From JAJTHJ01 sp046316025 (lineage in GTDB: Bacteria; Pseudomonadota; Gammaproteobacteria; Burkholderiales; Burkholderiaceae_F), in contig JBKCXU010000052.1 in the NCBI GenBank assembly GCA_046316025.1, positions 1-63,913 of the forward strand: 63,913 nucleotides of DNA, written 5' to 3'. Below, one piece after another: positions 38,701-46,831 of this stretch. The stretch's first letter is position 1. Each line of letters starts with the position of its first letter. Both the position numbers and the translations under genes were made by a program. Under the pieces are notes generated by a model, which saw only the letters and a list, made by a program, of their open reading frames with translations, did not search any database and was not told where the DNA came from.

Positions 38701-41700
38701 TCGTCCCGGCCTTCGCGCAGGGATGGCAGGAAGGCCAGCCGCTCGTCGCGCCCGATCTGCGCGGCCAAACCCGACAGGGCGGCCGTACCGCCAATCTCGA
38801 CAAAGGTGCTGCCGCCCAGCGACAGCGCCAGTTGCATCGCGTCGCGAAAACGCACCGGCTCGCACAGGTGCGCGCCCCAGTAGGCCGGACCCAGTTGCTC
38901 GGCCCGTTCCATCACTGCGGCCCGTTGCGCCGAGATGTATGTCAGGCGCGGGGCCTCGAAACGCACCCCGGCCAAGCCCTGCACGAGGCGGCTGGCGACG
39001 TCGGCCATCTGCGGTGAATGGAAGGCGTGCGAGACCGGCAGGGTCTCGGGGAAGATGCGCGCCTTGCGTGCGGCGGCCGTCAGCTGCGCCATGCGCTGCA
39101 CCGGTGCGCTGACCGTGCAGTTCTCGTCGGTGTTGACGGCGGCGATGTGCACGTCGGCGCAGCCCGCGATGATCTGGCGCACGGCGGCCTCGTCGGCCAG
39201 CAGGCCGACCATCGCACCGTCCGCAGGAGCCGCGTCGACTAAGCGAGCGCGCAGCGCTACCATGGCCACCGCATCCTCCAGGCCGATTACGCCGGCTTCG
39301 CAGGCCGCCGCGTACTCGCCGATGCTGTGTCCGAGCACGATCTGAGGCTGCACCTTCCAGGATTTCCACAGCGCTGCCAGGGCGTGCTCGACTGCGAAGA
39401 TGAGGGCCTGGGACACCGACGCTGCGGCGAGCGTGCGGCTGTCGCCGTCGAAGGCACAGGCCTGCAGCGGGTCAGGCAGATGGGGCGCGAAGAGCTGCGC
39501 GCAGCGGTCGAAGGCCCTGCGAAAGACGGTCGATTCCTGGTACAGGCGGCGTGCCACCTGCGGGTAGATCGAACCCTGTCCGGTGAAGAGGAACACGACG
39601 GGACCCACCGGGGTCGCGCTGACCGGCGCGACAGCCTCTTCGCCGCTGTGCATGGCCTGCTCGATCTGGCGGCGCACATCCGCGGAGCTGTCGGCAACAC
39701 AGGCGAAGCGCCATGGGTGCTCACTGCGGCTGCGGTTGACCGTCTGGCACAAAGCAGCGAAATCGGTCTCCTCCAGCGCCCCGCATCCGACCCAGGCCCG
39801 CAAGGTGGTCGCAAGCCCCTCGCCCGAGCGCGCGCTGAGCGTAAATACCTGCGCATGGGGCACCGGCGCTGCGGTCGCGGTGCGGCGAGCACGGTATTCG
39901 CGCAGCACCACATGCGCATTGGTGCCGCTGATGCCGAAAGAGCTGACCCCGGCACGGCGCACATGGTCCTGCGCCGCGGGCCAGGGCTGCGAAACCGTGA
40001 CGACCGAGAGCGGAACGGCCGCCCAGTCGATCAAGCTGTTGCCGGCCCGGAAGTGCAGCGTGGGCACCCACTGCCGATGTTGCAGCATCAGAGCCACTTT
40101 GATCAGCCCGGCCATGCCGGCGGCGCTTTCCAGATGACCGAGGTTGGACTTCACGCTGCCCAGGCGCAGCGGCTGCGAGCGCTCACCGAAGACGTGAGCT
40201 AAGGCCGTAAGCTCCTGCGGATCGCCCAGACGGGTGCCTGAGCCATGGGCTTCAACGTAGTCGACGGCGTCGGCCGCTACGCCTGCATTGGCTAGCGCCG
40301 CGCGGATCAGGCGCTCTTGCGCAGGGCCGCTGGGCACGGTCAAGCCGCCACTGCGTCCGTTGTGGTTGACCGCGCCGCCTTCGATCACGGCAACGATCGG
40401 GTCGCCGTCGCGCTCGGCGTCTTCCAAAGGCTTGAGGACGACGACGCCGCAGCCTTCGCTTCGGATGTAGCCGTCGGCTTCCTCGTCAAAGCTGCGGCAG
40501 CGACCGCTGCCGGCCAGAGCGTTGAGCTCGGTGAAGCTGAGGTGGGCATCGCTGCGCAGGATCAGGTTTACGCCGCCGACGATGACCTGGTCGCAGCTGC
40601 CAGAGCGTAGTTCGCGCATGCCCATCTGCACGGCAACCAGCGAGGAGGAGCAGGCAGTGTCCACCGCCAGACAGGGGCCTTGCAGGCCCCAAGTGTAAGC
40701 GATCCGCCCGGCTGCGCTGTTGAACATCGTGCCGGTGTAGGTGTAGGGGCCGGTAGCATGGCCGAGGTCGCGGCCCACGGCTGCGTATTCGGTGCCCGAG
40801 ATGGCGACGATCACGCCGGTGCGCGTGCCGTTCAGCGACTGAGGGCTCCAGCCGGCGTTCTCGATGGCCTCGTGCGTCACCTCTAGCAGCAGGCGCTGCT
40901 GCGGGTCCAAAGCCACCGCCTCGGCCGGCGAGATGCCGAAGAACAGCGGGTCGAACTGGTCCACTTGGCGCAGGAAGCCGCCTTGGCGCGTGGTCAGGGG
41001 CATGCCGGCCTGCGGGTCGCGCTGCCAACGCTCGGCAGGTACCTCGCGCACCGGGTCGATACCGGTACGCAGGACCTGCCACAGCGCCTCGGGAGTGTCG
41101 GCGTCCCCAGGGAAGCGGCAGGCCATGGCCACCAGTGCGATGGCCCTGCTGCCGGCAGCGGCCGACTTCGGTGCGTCCGGCGCCGCCTCCTGCGGGGTCT
41201 GGTGCGCGGCGATGCGCTGTGCCAGACGGCGCACGGTAGGAAAGTCCAGCGGGCTGCTGGCGTCGAGCTCGATGCCCAAGTCCTCTTTCAGCGCCAGCTT
41301 GAACTGCTCCAGTCGCATCGAGGTCAGGCCTAGATCGAAGAAACTGGTGTCCAGGTCGATCTGCGCACGGCCCAGCATGCCGGCCACGACCGCGTGCACG
41401 CGCTCGAGCACGGCGGCGCCATCGGCCGCGTTGCACGCCTCCGGCACTGCCGCCTCGTCCCTGGCATCAGCCGGTTCGCGGCCGATCTCGCGCCGCTCGC
41501 CCAAGCCTTCGAGCACCTCGTCATACGCACCGGCCAGGAAGGCCTGCAAGAGCTTGAAGCGCTGCACTTTGCCGCTGGTGGTTTTGGGGATCTTTGCGGC
41601 CGGCAGCACATGGGCCACGGGTAGGCCGAAGGCATCCCGCACGATACGGCGCACATCCTCGGCCACCGGCGCGAACTCGCCGTCGGCGCGACGGTGATAG

Positions 41701-43196
41701 ACGAAGACCAACAGTGCCTCGCTGCCGCGCTCGGCGTCATGCGCTCCCACCGCCACGTACTTGTTGAGATGGTTGTCGCCCTTGGCCCGCAGCAGCGCCT
41801 GCTCGATGTCGTGCGGAAAGTAGTTCACACCGCGAACCACGATCATCTCCTTCACCCGGCCGACCACGAAAAGGCGGCCGCCGCGCAGTACGCCGAGATC
41901 CTGTGTGTTCAGCCAGCCGTCGTCGGTGATCAGTTCGCGGCTGGCCTGTGGGTTACGAAAATAGCCGGTCGTGACCGCGCCGCCGCGTATCTCGATCTGC
42001 CCAACGTGGCCTTCGGGCAGCGGCCGGCGCTTGGCATCGGTAATGCGCAGCGCCGTGTGCGGATAGGGATGGCCGCAGTCGACGAAGCGCGCCGCCTGCG
42101 GATCATCCGCCGGCCGCTCCACCAGCGGCTTGCCCAGAGCGATCTTGCGCCGATCCACGCTGATGGCGCGCACCTCGGCCTCGGTGCGCGGGCACAGCGA
42201 GACGATGAGGGAACCCTCGGCCAGGCCATAGCCCGGCGTCATGGCGTGGCGGGGCAGGCCGTAGCGCGCCAGGGTGTCGGTAAATTCGCGGCACAGCTCC
42301 TCGGAGATCGGCTCGGCGCCATTGAGGATCACCTTCACACAGGACAGGTCCCAGTCGGCCGCGGCCGAGCGCCCGCGACGGAATAGCTTAAGAAAATGGC
42401 GGTAGCCGAAGTTGGGCGAACCCAGAATGGCCGCCCGATACTTGTGCACCATGGCAAACCACAGTACGGGATTCCAGATAAAGGCGTCGGTGTTGATGCG
42501 GACCTGGTCGCCGGCCGCGACGATGGGCGCCAAGTGGAAGGCGATCATGCCGAAGTCGTGAGTGATGGGCTTCCAGGTCAGGAAGCGGTCACCGCTCTCG
42601 TAGTCCACCGACTGCAAGATGTCGTCGATATTGGTCAGCAGGTTGCCGTGCGTCAGTGTCACGCCTTTTGGCGTGCCGGTCGAACCGGACGAATACTGGA
42701 TGAAGGCGATGTCGTCGCGCTGCACCCGGTCCAGGCGGGCCGCGGCCGGATCTCCGGCTGCGGCCAGCGGCTGCAGCCGCCGCGCGCGCATCGCCTGCCA
42801 AGTGGTTTCTTCGCCATGGTCCTGTGCATAAGCGGAGAACTTCTCTACCAGCCGCTCGCCGTCGGTCGCCAGCCAGGGTGACCGCAAGGTACGCCATACC
42901 GCCATTACCTTCTGCGTGGCCGCCGTCTGGTCGCCGAACTCGAGCGGGACCGGCACGATTCGGCCGGCCAGACAGGCCCAATAGGTCAGGATCAGGGCGC
43001 GCAAGTCGGCGAATTGGAACACCAGCTCATCACCGGGCTGCACGCCCGCCGTCTGCAGACCAGCCAGCACGGCGCGCGACTGCACCGCCAGATCTGCGTA
43101 GCTGAGGACGCGGTCCTCGTCGGAGTTCTCGACGATGTGAATGCCGCGCTGCGTCTCTGCAGCGGCGTTCAAGGCATCTAGGAGAGTTTGGTGCAT
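32781..43196 (-). CDS. Starter megasynthase FAAL-ACP-KS-AT-ACP-AMT-C-A(Gly)-PCP with half C domain
   Basis: 3471 residues, laid out like the mycosubtilin/iturin starter proteins. A fatty acyl-AMP ligase (1-570; YSSGSTGTPKG near 170, KEMIVVRGVNYFP) activates a fatty acid; ACP1 (LGLTSMRLEQ near 625); KS (DTACSSS near 849, EAHGSGT, KSNLGH); AT (GHSIGEY near 1290, HAFH); ACP2 (LGIDSLML near 1623); a class III aminotransferase (FDEMITGFR, PLP lysine in YGKVVGGG near 2053) that turns the beta-ketone into an amine; C (HHLIADG near 2372); A (FTSGSTGEPKG near 2839; pocket D-I-L-Q-L-G-M-V-W-K, a glycine-type code); PCP (VGGNSFSL near 3226). The last 200 residues resemble only the C-terminal lobe of a condensation domain. 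An ATG at 43196 with a strong ribosome site is preferred over an in-frame TTG at 43211. Confidence 0.93.
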   Translation of the reverse strand: MHQTLLDALNAAAETQRGIHIVENSDEDRVLSYADLAVQSRAVLAGLQTAGVQPGDELVFQFADLRALILTYWACLAGRIVPVPLEFGDQTAATQKVMAVWRTLRSPWLATDGERLVEKFSAYAQDHGEETTWQAMRARRLQPLAAAGDPAAARLDRVQRDDIAFIQYSSGSTGTPKGVTLTHGNLLTNIDDILQSVDYESGDRFLTWKPITHDFGMIAFHLAPIVAAGDQVRINTDAFIWNPVLWFAMVHKYRAAILGSPNFGYRHFLKLFRRGRSAAADWDLSCVKVILNGAEPISEELCREFTDTLARYGLPRHAMTPGYGLAEGSLIVSLCPRTEAEVRAISVDRRKIALGKPLVERPADDPQAARFVDCGHPYPHTALRITDAKRRPLPEGHVGQIEIRGGAVTTGYFRNPQASRELITDDGWLNTQDLGVLRGGRLFVVGRVKEMIVVRGVNYFPHDIEQALLRAKGDNHLNKYVAVGAHDAERGSEALLVFVYHRRADGEFAPVAEDVRRIVRDAFGLPVAHVLPAAKIPKTTSGKVQRFKLLQAFLAGAYDEVLEGLGERREIGREPADARDEAAVPEACNAADGAAVLERVHAVVAGMLGRAQIDLDTSFFDLGLTSMRLEQFKLALKEDLGIELDASSPLDFPTVRRLAQRIAAHQTPQEAAPDAPKSAAAGSRAIALVAMACRFPGDADTPEALWQVLRTGIDPVREVPAERWQRDPQAGMPLTTRQGGFLRQVDQFDPLFFGISPAEAVALDPQQRLLLEVTHEAIENAGWSPQSLNGTRTGVIVAISGTEYAAVGRDLGHATGPYTYTGTMFNSAAGRIAYTWGLQGPCLAVDTACSSSLVAVQMGMRELRSGSCDQVIVGGVNLILRSDAHLSFTELNALAGSGRCRSFDEEADGYIRSEGCGVVVLKPLEDAERDGDPIVAVIEGGAVNHNGRSGGLTVPSGPAQERLIRAALANAGVAADAVDYVEAHGSGTRLGDPQELTALAHVFGERSQPLRLGSVKSNLGHLESAAGMAGLIKVALMLQHRQWVPTLHFRAGNSLIDWAAVPLSVVTVSQPWPAAQDHVRRAGVSSFGISGTNAHVVLREYRARRTATAAPVPHAQVFTLSARSGEGLATTLRAWVGCGALEETDFAALCQTVNRSRSEHPWRFACVADSSADVRRQIEQAMHSGEEAVAPVSATPVGPVVFLFTGQGSIYPQVARRLYQESTVFRRAFDRCAQLFAPHLPDPLQACAFDGDSRTLAAASVSQALIFAVEHALAALWKSWKVQPQIVLGHSIGEYAAACEAGVIGLEDAVAMVALRARLVDAAPADGAMVGLLADEAAVRQIIAGCADVHIAAVNTDENCTVSAPVQRMAQLTAAARKARIFPETLPVSHAFHSPQMADVASRLVQGLAGVRFEAPRLTYISAQRAAVMERAEQLGPAYWGAHLCEPVRFRDAMQLALSLGGSTFVEIGGTAALSGLAAQIGRDERLAFLPSLREGRDDWSQINQSLATLYRRGQHVDWQAYHEGRRGFVAGLPNTGYQRSVHWFADLAGSDSAAAAPRRSAAPARPQEAVVAAVRAAPALQAGADLQDRVTHELRAMIGRVTGIAQDQITPDANLFELGIDSLMLMQIDKRVVKRFGVNVPVKQFFAELTTPGKIADYLCTRMPAPVRAGLLPAPGAAASNEGHDERAADAAADMRTIPAATAALPPAAAGLEGLITAQLEIMRQQLALLRGDPPAAATPAVTGAAPAAAPRPAAPATQGRNTLRDMALYEEDVTPQQRAFIRDLVERVVARTPGSKAYAQRHRRFFADWIATLNYSLTLKEMAYPVVAARSHGSRFWDIDGNEYIDTAMGYGATLFGHNPDFIVEALRVQLDEGMILGPQSGAAGEVAERICRLIGQERAAFCNSGTEAVMMAVRLARAGTRRPKIVRFINSYHGSFDGVLAEAGEDGATPVAPGIVDSMIADTVVLPYGSPQALQSIRALGPQLAGVLVEPVQSRAPRNHSREYLQALRDVCTEIGAALIFDEMITGFRVHPGGVQAHYGVRADIATYGKVVGGGMPIGVVAGSARFMDAIDGGFWQFGDASGPMHETTFFAGTFCKHPLAMAAARAVLRRLEAEGEALLGRINNLTQRFCDRANAYFDAEEVPIEAQCFGSLYRFETKLSQDPARSALEMNLLFRLMMLEGVFVWERRTSFFSEAHTEADADRILEAVRRGVAALRAGGFVLRSARAARPVPALLAAGPGMLSSEERRMYVLSLMKGGEYAYHVTGALRLRGQCDVTRVARALNVLAGRHAMLRASYGVVEGQVQRRVADRIKLPLQTLAQNGRELGAVLADVIQPFDLTRAPLWRAALIRPDAPQGQEWVLALDFHHLIADGVSMSVLIEEFIQLCRGAALEPVGEDYSAFVRWEQTYRASAEATQQRDYWLRTLSPVPASLALPADFPRPPRNDFAGASLRFELGLHVLQRVRAAARAHQSTPFMVLLAAYFALLRKLTQQSDLCVGTPFDRRGNGDFDRTVGMFAQTLVVRTAVEETLSFSQMLAAVRSACMDAYAHPNCALDEIVNGLGLARDFSRNPLFDTLFIYENGNRRVVDGQMLSVDTLPVPSKGSAFDLTLEITEQQEVLHGHFVYARRLFQADTVQRWAQHFEHLLLQLLAAPQTPMAELSLLDAADRARLIEGNNRTALAHDRSDTVVSCWRAAVARTPRHPALVFGERVLSYEALDAFSDDVARHLHAAGVRRSDRVGILLPRGVSLIAAMLAVLKAGAAYVPLDPEYPPKRVDYMLRKGGIEVLLTTDGLASRMGFAGHVLDPETLAQPGPQTAIEEAQPRDLAYVIFTSGSTGEPKGVMLEHASVVNFLRGMEQALAWPAKPVVLGLTTISFDIFVLEVFSCFVAGGTLVLADEAAQRDPAALAALLRARRINVMQATPSRLQALLATHMPAEVLGGLQMLLVGGEAFPRALLAPLQALPGLRIYNMYGPTETTVWSCVKDLTRAGEVTLGRPIANTRVYVLDERLQPVPVGATGDLWIAGEGLARGYLDDSEKTAAGFVPDPFHPNERMYRSGDRAAWTAAGELIYQGRGDSQVKLRGYRIEMQEIEAVLQRHPSVALAAVAVQDLAPGNPVLVACCVARAGAAADEVAFAVELRAHAARELPAYMVPAMVLRVPELPRTPNGKIDRRNLPQARPPEVAAPPWAHDGIEAEVVQIWQRLLGERPIGLHDSFFDVGGNSFSLVSMHAALNEKYPGVLEVADLFANPTVAALKVRIAAGQGAQSMPQALSLPAQWLNTAGTPLASPTVHMALDAAVTRGFGAMAASLDAEPYELAVTIFTLYLNKLAGEPSFEVAVGFRERPEYVLLQLDFGAQSGLRQLVASVCNQHRSHKWVARRLVERDSAPQDDGRIRPLLLRASSAGSRSRYGFDLVLRLNAGAQHLGVQADYDGSRMLPTAMQAFVGNYLRLVKVLAGAGAAEPSLE

Positions 43197-43202
43197 GTTC
43201 GG

Positions 43203-43209
43203 CCCCCTC
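43203..43209 (-). promoter_or_regulatory. Ribosome binding site of the starter megasynthase
   Basis: On the minus strand GAGGGGG stands 6 bases before the ATG at 43196. This decides against the in-frame TTG at 43211, which would place the purine run inside the coding region. Confidence 0.7.
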
Positions 43210-43217
43210 AACTCGCA

Positions 43218-44366
43218 TCAGCGGCGCGTCGGCAAGCGATAGCGCCGCACGCCATACTCTGCGATCAATAGCTGCTGGATCTGAGTCGATCCCTCGATGA
43301 TCTCGAGAACCTTGGCCTCGCGGTACAAGCGCTCGGCGGCGTACTCCTCGCTGATGCCGTTGGCGCCGAGCAGTTGTACGGCATCGCCGGCCGTGCGTGT
43401 GGCCAGTTGCGAGGTAACGTACTTGGCGATGTTGGCCTCGTTGACGGCCTCGATGTCGCCCGCTTCGCGCAAGGCAGCCACGCGCTCGCACAGCGCGCGT
43501 CCTGCATGCACGCTGGCCACGCCGTCGGCGATCATTTCCTTTATCAGCTGGTGGTGGCGCAGCTTGCGGCCGAACTGTTCGCGGCTGCGGGCATAGCTCG
43601 CCATTTCTTCCAGCGCCGCCTCGGCCGTGGCCACACCGGCCCAGGCAATGCTGTAGCGACCGTGAAACAGTGCCTGGTTCGTCACGAAGCTGAAACCCGC
43701 GCCCAGCGGTCCGAGCAGAGCGTTGGCCTCCACCGGCACCGCCTCGAGCGTGATCTGCGCCAAGTGCGCCCCGCGGCTGGCCAGCAGGCCGGTGATCCGC
43801 TCTGTCCGCAGTCCCGCCGTCCCGCGTTCCACCAAGAACGCGGCCGGACCGGACTCGCCGTTGGCAATGACGAGGAACAGGTCGGCGACCGCCGCGTAGG
43901 TGATCCATTTCTTCGTGCCCGACAGCATGAAGCCGCCGTCGCAGGCGCTGTAACGAGTACGCACCGAGGCTGCATCCGAGCCGATCAGCGGTTCGGACAG
44001 CGCAAAGCAGGCGATCCGCTCCCCGCGGGCCAGGCGCGGCAGCCAACGCTGCTTCTGCTCGGCGCTGCCCAGGCGCAGCAGCGTCTCGGCCACCAGACTC
44101 GTGTGCACGGTCAGCAGCGCGCGCGTCGAGCTGCAGCCTTTGCCAATCTCGACTGTGAGCTCGCCGTAGGAGCGCATGTCGATACCGGCGCCGCCGAACT
44201 GCGGCGGCAGCACGCAGCCCAAGAAGCCCTGCGCCGCCATGGCTTCGATGATCTCGTGGGGTACTGCGCAGGAACGGTCGAACTCCGCGGCGCGCGGTCG
44301 CAGCACCTCCTGTGCGAAGCGGCGGGCCTGCTCGACCAGCGGATGCAAGGGCTGCACCGGCGTCAT
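43218..44366 (-). CDS. Acyl-CoA dehydrogenase of the hydroxymalonyl-ACP cassette (FkbI/ZmaE type)
   Basis: A 382-residue flavin-dependent dehydrogenase of normal family length. FALSEPLIGSDAASV and the catalytic-base region EIIEGSTQIQQLL near residue 350 are typical. In the glyceryl-ACP pathway this enzyme acts on ACP-bound hydroxylated three-carbon acids after the dehydrogenase step, giving the hydroxymalonyl extender. Its start overlaps the ACP stop by 4 bases (ATGA) and its stop is 21 bases before the starter megasynthase, so supply and use of the extender appear co-transcribed. Family assignment is firm; the substrate is inferred from the three partner genes. Confidence 0.9.
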   Translation of the reverse strand: MTPVQPLHPLVEQARRFAQEVLRPRAAEFDRSCAVPHEIIEAMAAQGFLGCVLPPQFGGAGIDMRSYGELTVEIGKGCSSTRALLTVHTSLVAETLLRLGSAEQKQRWLPRLARGERIACFALSEPLIGSDAASVRTRYSACDGGFMLSGTKKWITYAAVADLFLVIANGESGPAAFLVERGTAGLRTERITGLLASRGAHLAQITLEAVPVEANALLGPLGAGFSFVTNQALFHGRYSIAWAGVATAEAALEEMASYARSREQFGRKLRHHQLIKEMIADGVASVHAGRALCERVAALREAGDIEAVNEANIAKYVTSQLATRTAGDAVQLLGANGISEEYAAERLYREAKVLEIIEGSTQIQQLLIAEYGVRRYRLPTRR

Positions 44367-44659
44367 GATGGGATACCGCTGCGGTTTTTCCCGACCAGCT
44401 TCACCATCGCGTTGACGGAACTAAAGTTGGACAGCGCGATGTCGTCGTCGGCCAGCACGATGCCGCCCACCTTCTCGATGAACGCCAGCAGCCGCGTCGC
44501 GAACAGCGACGACACGTAGCCCAAACGGAAGATGTTGTCCTCGTCCTTGAGGTTGATCTCCTCGTCGACGTTCACGTTGACCTGGACATAGGTACGGATC
44601 TGCTGGCGCAGGGCCTCGAGTTCTTCGGCGTCGATGGGGTTCGCGGTTTCGTTGGTCAT
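44363..44659 (-). CDS. Discrete acyl carrier protein for glyceryl/hydroxymalonyl (FkbJ/ZmaD type)
   Basis: A 98-residue acidic helical protein. The serine for phosphopantetheine lies in the motif GYVSSLFATRL, which replaces the common DSL and matches the GFVNSLFA pattern of carrier proteins dedicated to glyceryl-derived extender units. It overlaps FkbH by 4 bases and the acyl-CoA dehydrogenase by 4 bases. It should carry the glyceryl group loaded by FkbH while the two dehydrogenases oxidise it, and then present hydroxymalonate to an AT. The start is set by the ATGA overlap. Confidence 0.88.
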   Translation of the reverse strand: MTNETANPIDAEELEALRQQIRTYVQVNVNVDEEINLKDEDNIFRLGYVSSLFATRLLAFIEKVGGIVLADDDIALSNFSSVNAMVKLVGKNRSGIPS

Positions 44660-45735
44660 GGCTGGAACTGCACGTCGATATAGGAAGGAAAAGGCGGCAC
44701 GGACTTCAAGTCGTGCTCGAACAGGATGTCGCCGTTGCCGCCGCGCTGCACCGCGCTGAACCCGGCGAACTGGTAGGTCACCAGCATCTGCCGGTTGCGC
44801 TCGGTGCGGAGGAAGTCCGCTTGCAACGTCTTGCCCACCGCGGCGGCCTGCCGCATCAGGTACGTCAGCAGCACGCTGCCGACCCCGCGCGAGGCTGTAC
44901 GGCAGGACATGAGCAGCAACAGCAGCCGGTCGTGCGCCGGCGCGTGGCGGACGAGGGCTAGGCCGATCTGGCCGTAGCTGCCGTAGCGGTCGATCAGTTC
45001 GCACAGCAGCAGGCTGTGCGTATCCGAGTGCATGAACCCACGCAGGTCCTCAATGCTGTAGGTGATGCCGGTCGAGTTCAGCTGGTTGGTGCGCAGCGTG
45101 AGTTCCTCGGCGCGCAACAGATCGGCCTCGCGCGCGCGGCTGATCGTGAAACGCATGTCCAGCGTGGCTAGGAACTCCTCGGGCGTGCCGCTGTAGTTTT
45201 CCTCGTCGCGCTTGCGCGCGGCGTCCTCCAGGTACATCTTCCGCCGCCGACCGGCGTCCTCGGTCATCCGCACCGAGCGAATGCAGGGATGGTCGAGCAG
45301 GCCGGAGAATTCCTCGGCTGCAACGCAGCGGACGGCCGGATGCGCGGCGGCGACCTCGTCACGCTCGAAAGGCTGATCGTCGATGAACAGGATGCTGTCC
45401 AGGCCGATGTTGAGCTGCTGCTGAATGCGGCCCACGCCGGCGGACTTGGCACTCCAGTCAATCTGCGGATACAGGAAATAGCCGGCCACGCCGAATTCCT
45501 GCAGCTTGCGCATGGCGTCGTCATGCGTGTTTTTGCTCGCCACCGAGTTGAGGATCCCGCGCGCATCCAGCGCCTGCAGCAGTTCCACGATGCCCGGCTT
45601 GAGGCGCACCTCGTCGCCTTCGGACAGGACGCCGTCCCACAGCGTGTGATCCAGATCCCAGACGACGCACTTCACTGCCTTCTCCGCCGGCGCCGCAGCG
45701 ACGGGCAAGGACGACGCCTCAATCGCGATATGCAT
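44656..45735 (-). CDS. FkbH-like glyceryl transferase/phosphatase
   Basis: 359 residues. An N-terminal HAD-type phosphatase domain shows the DLDHT nucleophile motif at residues 27-31 and LFIDDQPFERDEV further on. The C-terminal acyltransferase-like (GNAT-type) half carries the cysteine in LLMSCRTASRGVGS that is typical of the family. FkbH enzymes take 1,3-bisphosphoglycerate, remove phosphate and place the glyceryl group on a dedicated ACP. The start overlaps the preceding dehydrogenase gene by 17 bases and the stop overlaps the ACP start by 4. This is the marker gene for a hydroxymalonyl- or methoxymalonyl-ACP pathway. Confidence 0.93.
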   Translation of the reverse strand: MHIAIEASSLPVAAAPAEKAVKCVVWDLDHTLWDGVLSEGDEVRLKPGIVELLQALDARGILNSVASKNTHDDAMRKLQEFGVAGYFLYPQIDWSAKSAGVGRIQQQLNIGLDSILFIDDQPFERDEVAAAHPAVRCVAAEEFSGLLDHPCIRSVRMTEDAGRRRKMYLEDAARKRDEENYSGTPEEFLATLDMRFTISRAREADLLRAEELTLRTNQLNSTGITYSIEDLRGFMHSDTHSLLLCELIDRYGSYGQIGLALVRHAPAHDRLLLLLMSCRTASRGVGSVLLTYLMRQAAAVGKTLQADFLRTERNRQMLVTYQFAGFSAVQRGGNGDILFEHDLKSVPPFPSYIDVQFQP

Positions 45736-46612
45736 AGAAACCTCGTCCTGTCTTCTTGCCCGTTACTCCAGCGTCGACCATTTTGCGCAGCAAGGGGCAG
45801 CAGCGGAACTTTGGATCCTGGTAGTGCTCGAAGAGCACATGCAGCGAACGCATTACCGTGTCCAGCCCGATCAGATCGGCCGTTTCCAGCGGCCCCATCT
45901 TGTGGCCGTAGCCCTCGCGGAAGATCGCGTCGATCTCCGTTGGCGAGGCCACGCCCTCCTGCACCAGAACGGCCGCCTCGTTCATGAACAGATGCGACAG
46001 ACGGTTGGCGACAAAGCCGGGCATGTCCTTAACGACGATGGCATGGCGCTGCATTGTCCCGAGGAACTCCCGGGCTGCATCTAGTGTCTGCGACGAGGTA
46101 TGAAAGCCCTGCACCACCTCCACCACACGCTTGAGCGGTACCGGGTTCATGAAATGCATCCCCACCACGAGCTCGGGGCGCGGCAGCAGCGAGGCGATGC
46201 ACGTGATCGGAATGCAGCTCGTGTTGACGCCGTAATGCACATCCGTCCGGCAATGCCGGCGCAGCCCGGCATAGACGGTTTCCTTGACGGTCAGGTCCTC
46301 GGTTGCGCACTCGATGATCCAGTCCGCGGCGCCGACATCCGCCAGCGCCGCGGTACATTTCACGCGCGCCGCAACATCCGAGGCCTTGCAGGCTGGCAGG
46401 AATGCCCCCACCAATCGGCAGTTGCGCAGCGAAGACGCCAAGCCCGCACTGAAGCGCTCAAGTGCGGCAGCATCGATGTCGTGCAGCACCACCTCGTGAC
46501 CGAAGGCAGCGCACAGCAATGCCAAGTCCGATCCCATCACGCCGGCGCCGATCACGGCAACCGTCTTGCGCATCATCTTCGGTTCTTCAGGCATTTTGGA
46601 TATATGTCGCAC
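45719..46612 (-). CDS. 3-hydroxyacyl-CoA dehydrogenase family protein (FkbK/ZmaG type)
   Basis: 297 residues from a GTG at 46612; the ATGs at 46594 and 46576 are also plausible starts, the last preceded by GAAGAACCGAAG. The NAD-binding loop GAGVMG and the catalytic GMHFMNPVPL are clear. In the cassette it oxidises the primary alcohol of glyceryl-ACP. It opens the cassette and has a 219-base gap from the LolA-like gene, the longest gap inside the core apart from the IS5 region, so a second promoter could lie there. A generic beta-oxidation role is less likely because of the FkbH and ACP neighbours. Confidence 0.9.
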   Translation of the reverse strand: MRHISKMPEEPKMMRKTVAVIGAGVMGSDLALLCAAFGHEVVLHDIDAAALERFSAGLASSLRNCRLVGAFLPACKASDVAARVKCTAALADVGAADWIIECATEDLTVKETVYAGLRRHCRTDVHYGVNTSCIPITCIASLLPRPELVVGMHFMNPVPLKRVVEVVQGFHTSSQTLDAAREFLGTMQRHAIVVKDMPGFVANRLSHLFMNEAAVLVQEGVASPTEIDAIFREGYGHKMGPLETADLIGLDTVMRSLHVLFEHYQDPKFRCCPLLRKMVDAGVTGKKTGRGFYAYRD

Positions 46613-46831
46613 TTCTAGATGGTTTCGGCCATCGTTGTGTCACTGCGCGCACCTCGAGCGTCACTTCGGCCCTGAAAGCCGCCGAGCCACTACTGCAGGG
46701 TCGTCTGCTAATGCTGTTCGCCTCTCGTCTGCCCGGGCTTTATTCCTGCCCATCGAAGCAACTCTTCCACTGTCAGCCGTGTTCAGATTTTCACGGTCCC
46801 TTCCTTAACGCTCGTCCGCTTGTACTCGAAG
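46613..46831. other. Intergenic gap between exporter genes and biosynthetic genes
   Basis: 219 bases with no gene. It is AT-richer than its surroundings and could hold a promoter for the biosynthetic operon, but I see no confident -35/-10 pair and no hairpin followed by a T run. Confidence 0.35.

Noticed and set aside
43218..46612. Methoxymalonyl-ACP pathway
   Set aside because: No FkbG-type O-methyltransferase is present in the window; hydroxymalonyl is the simpler reading, though a methyltransferase could lie elsewhere.
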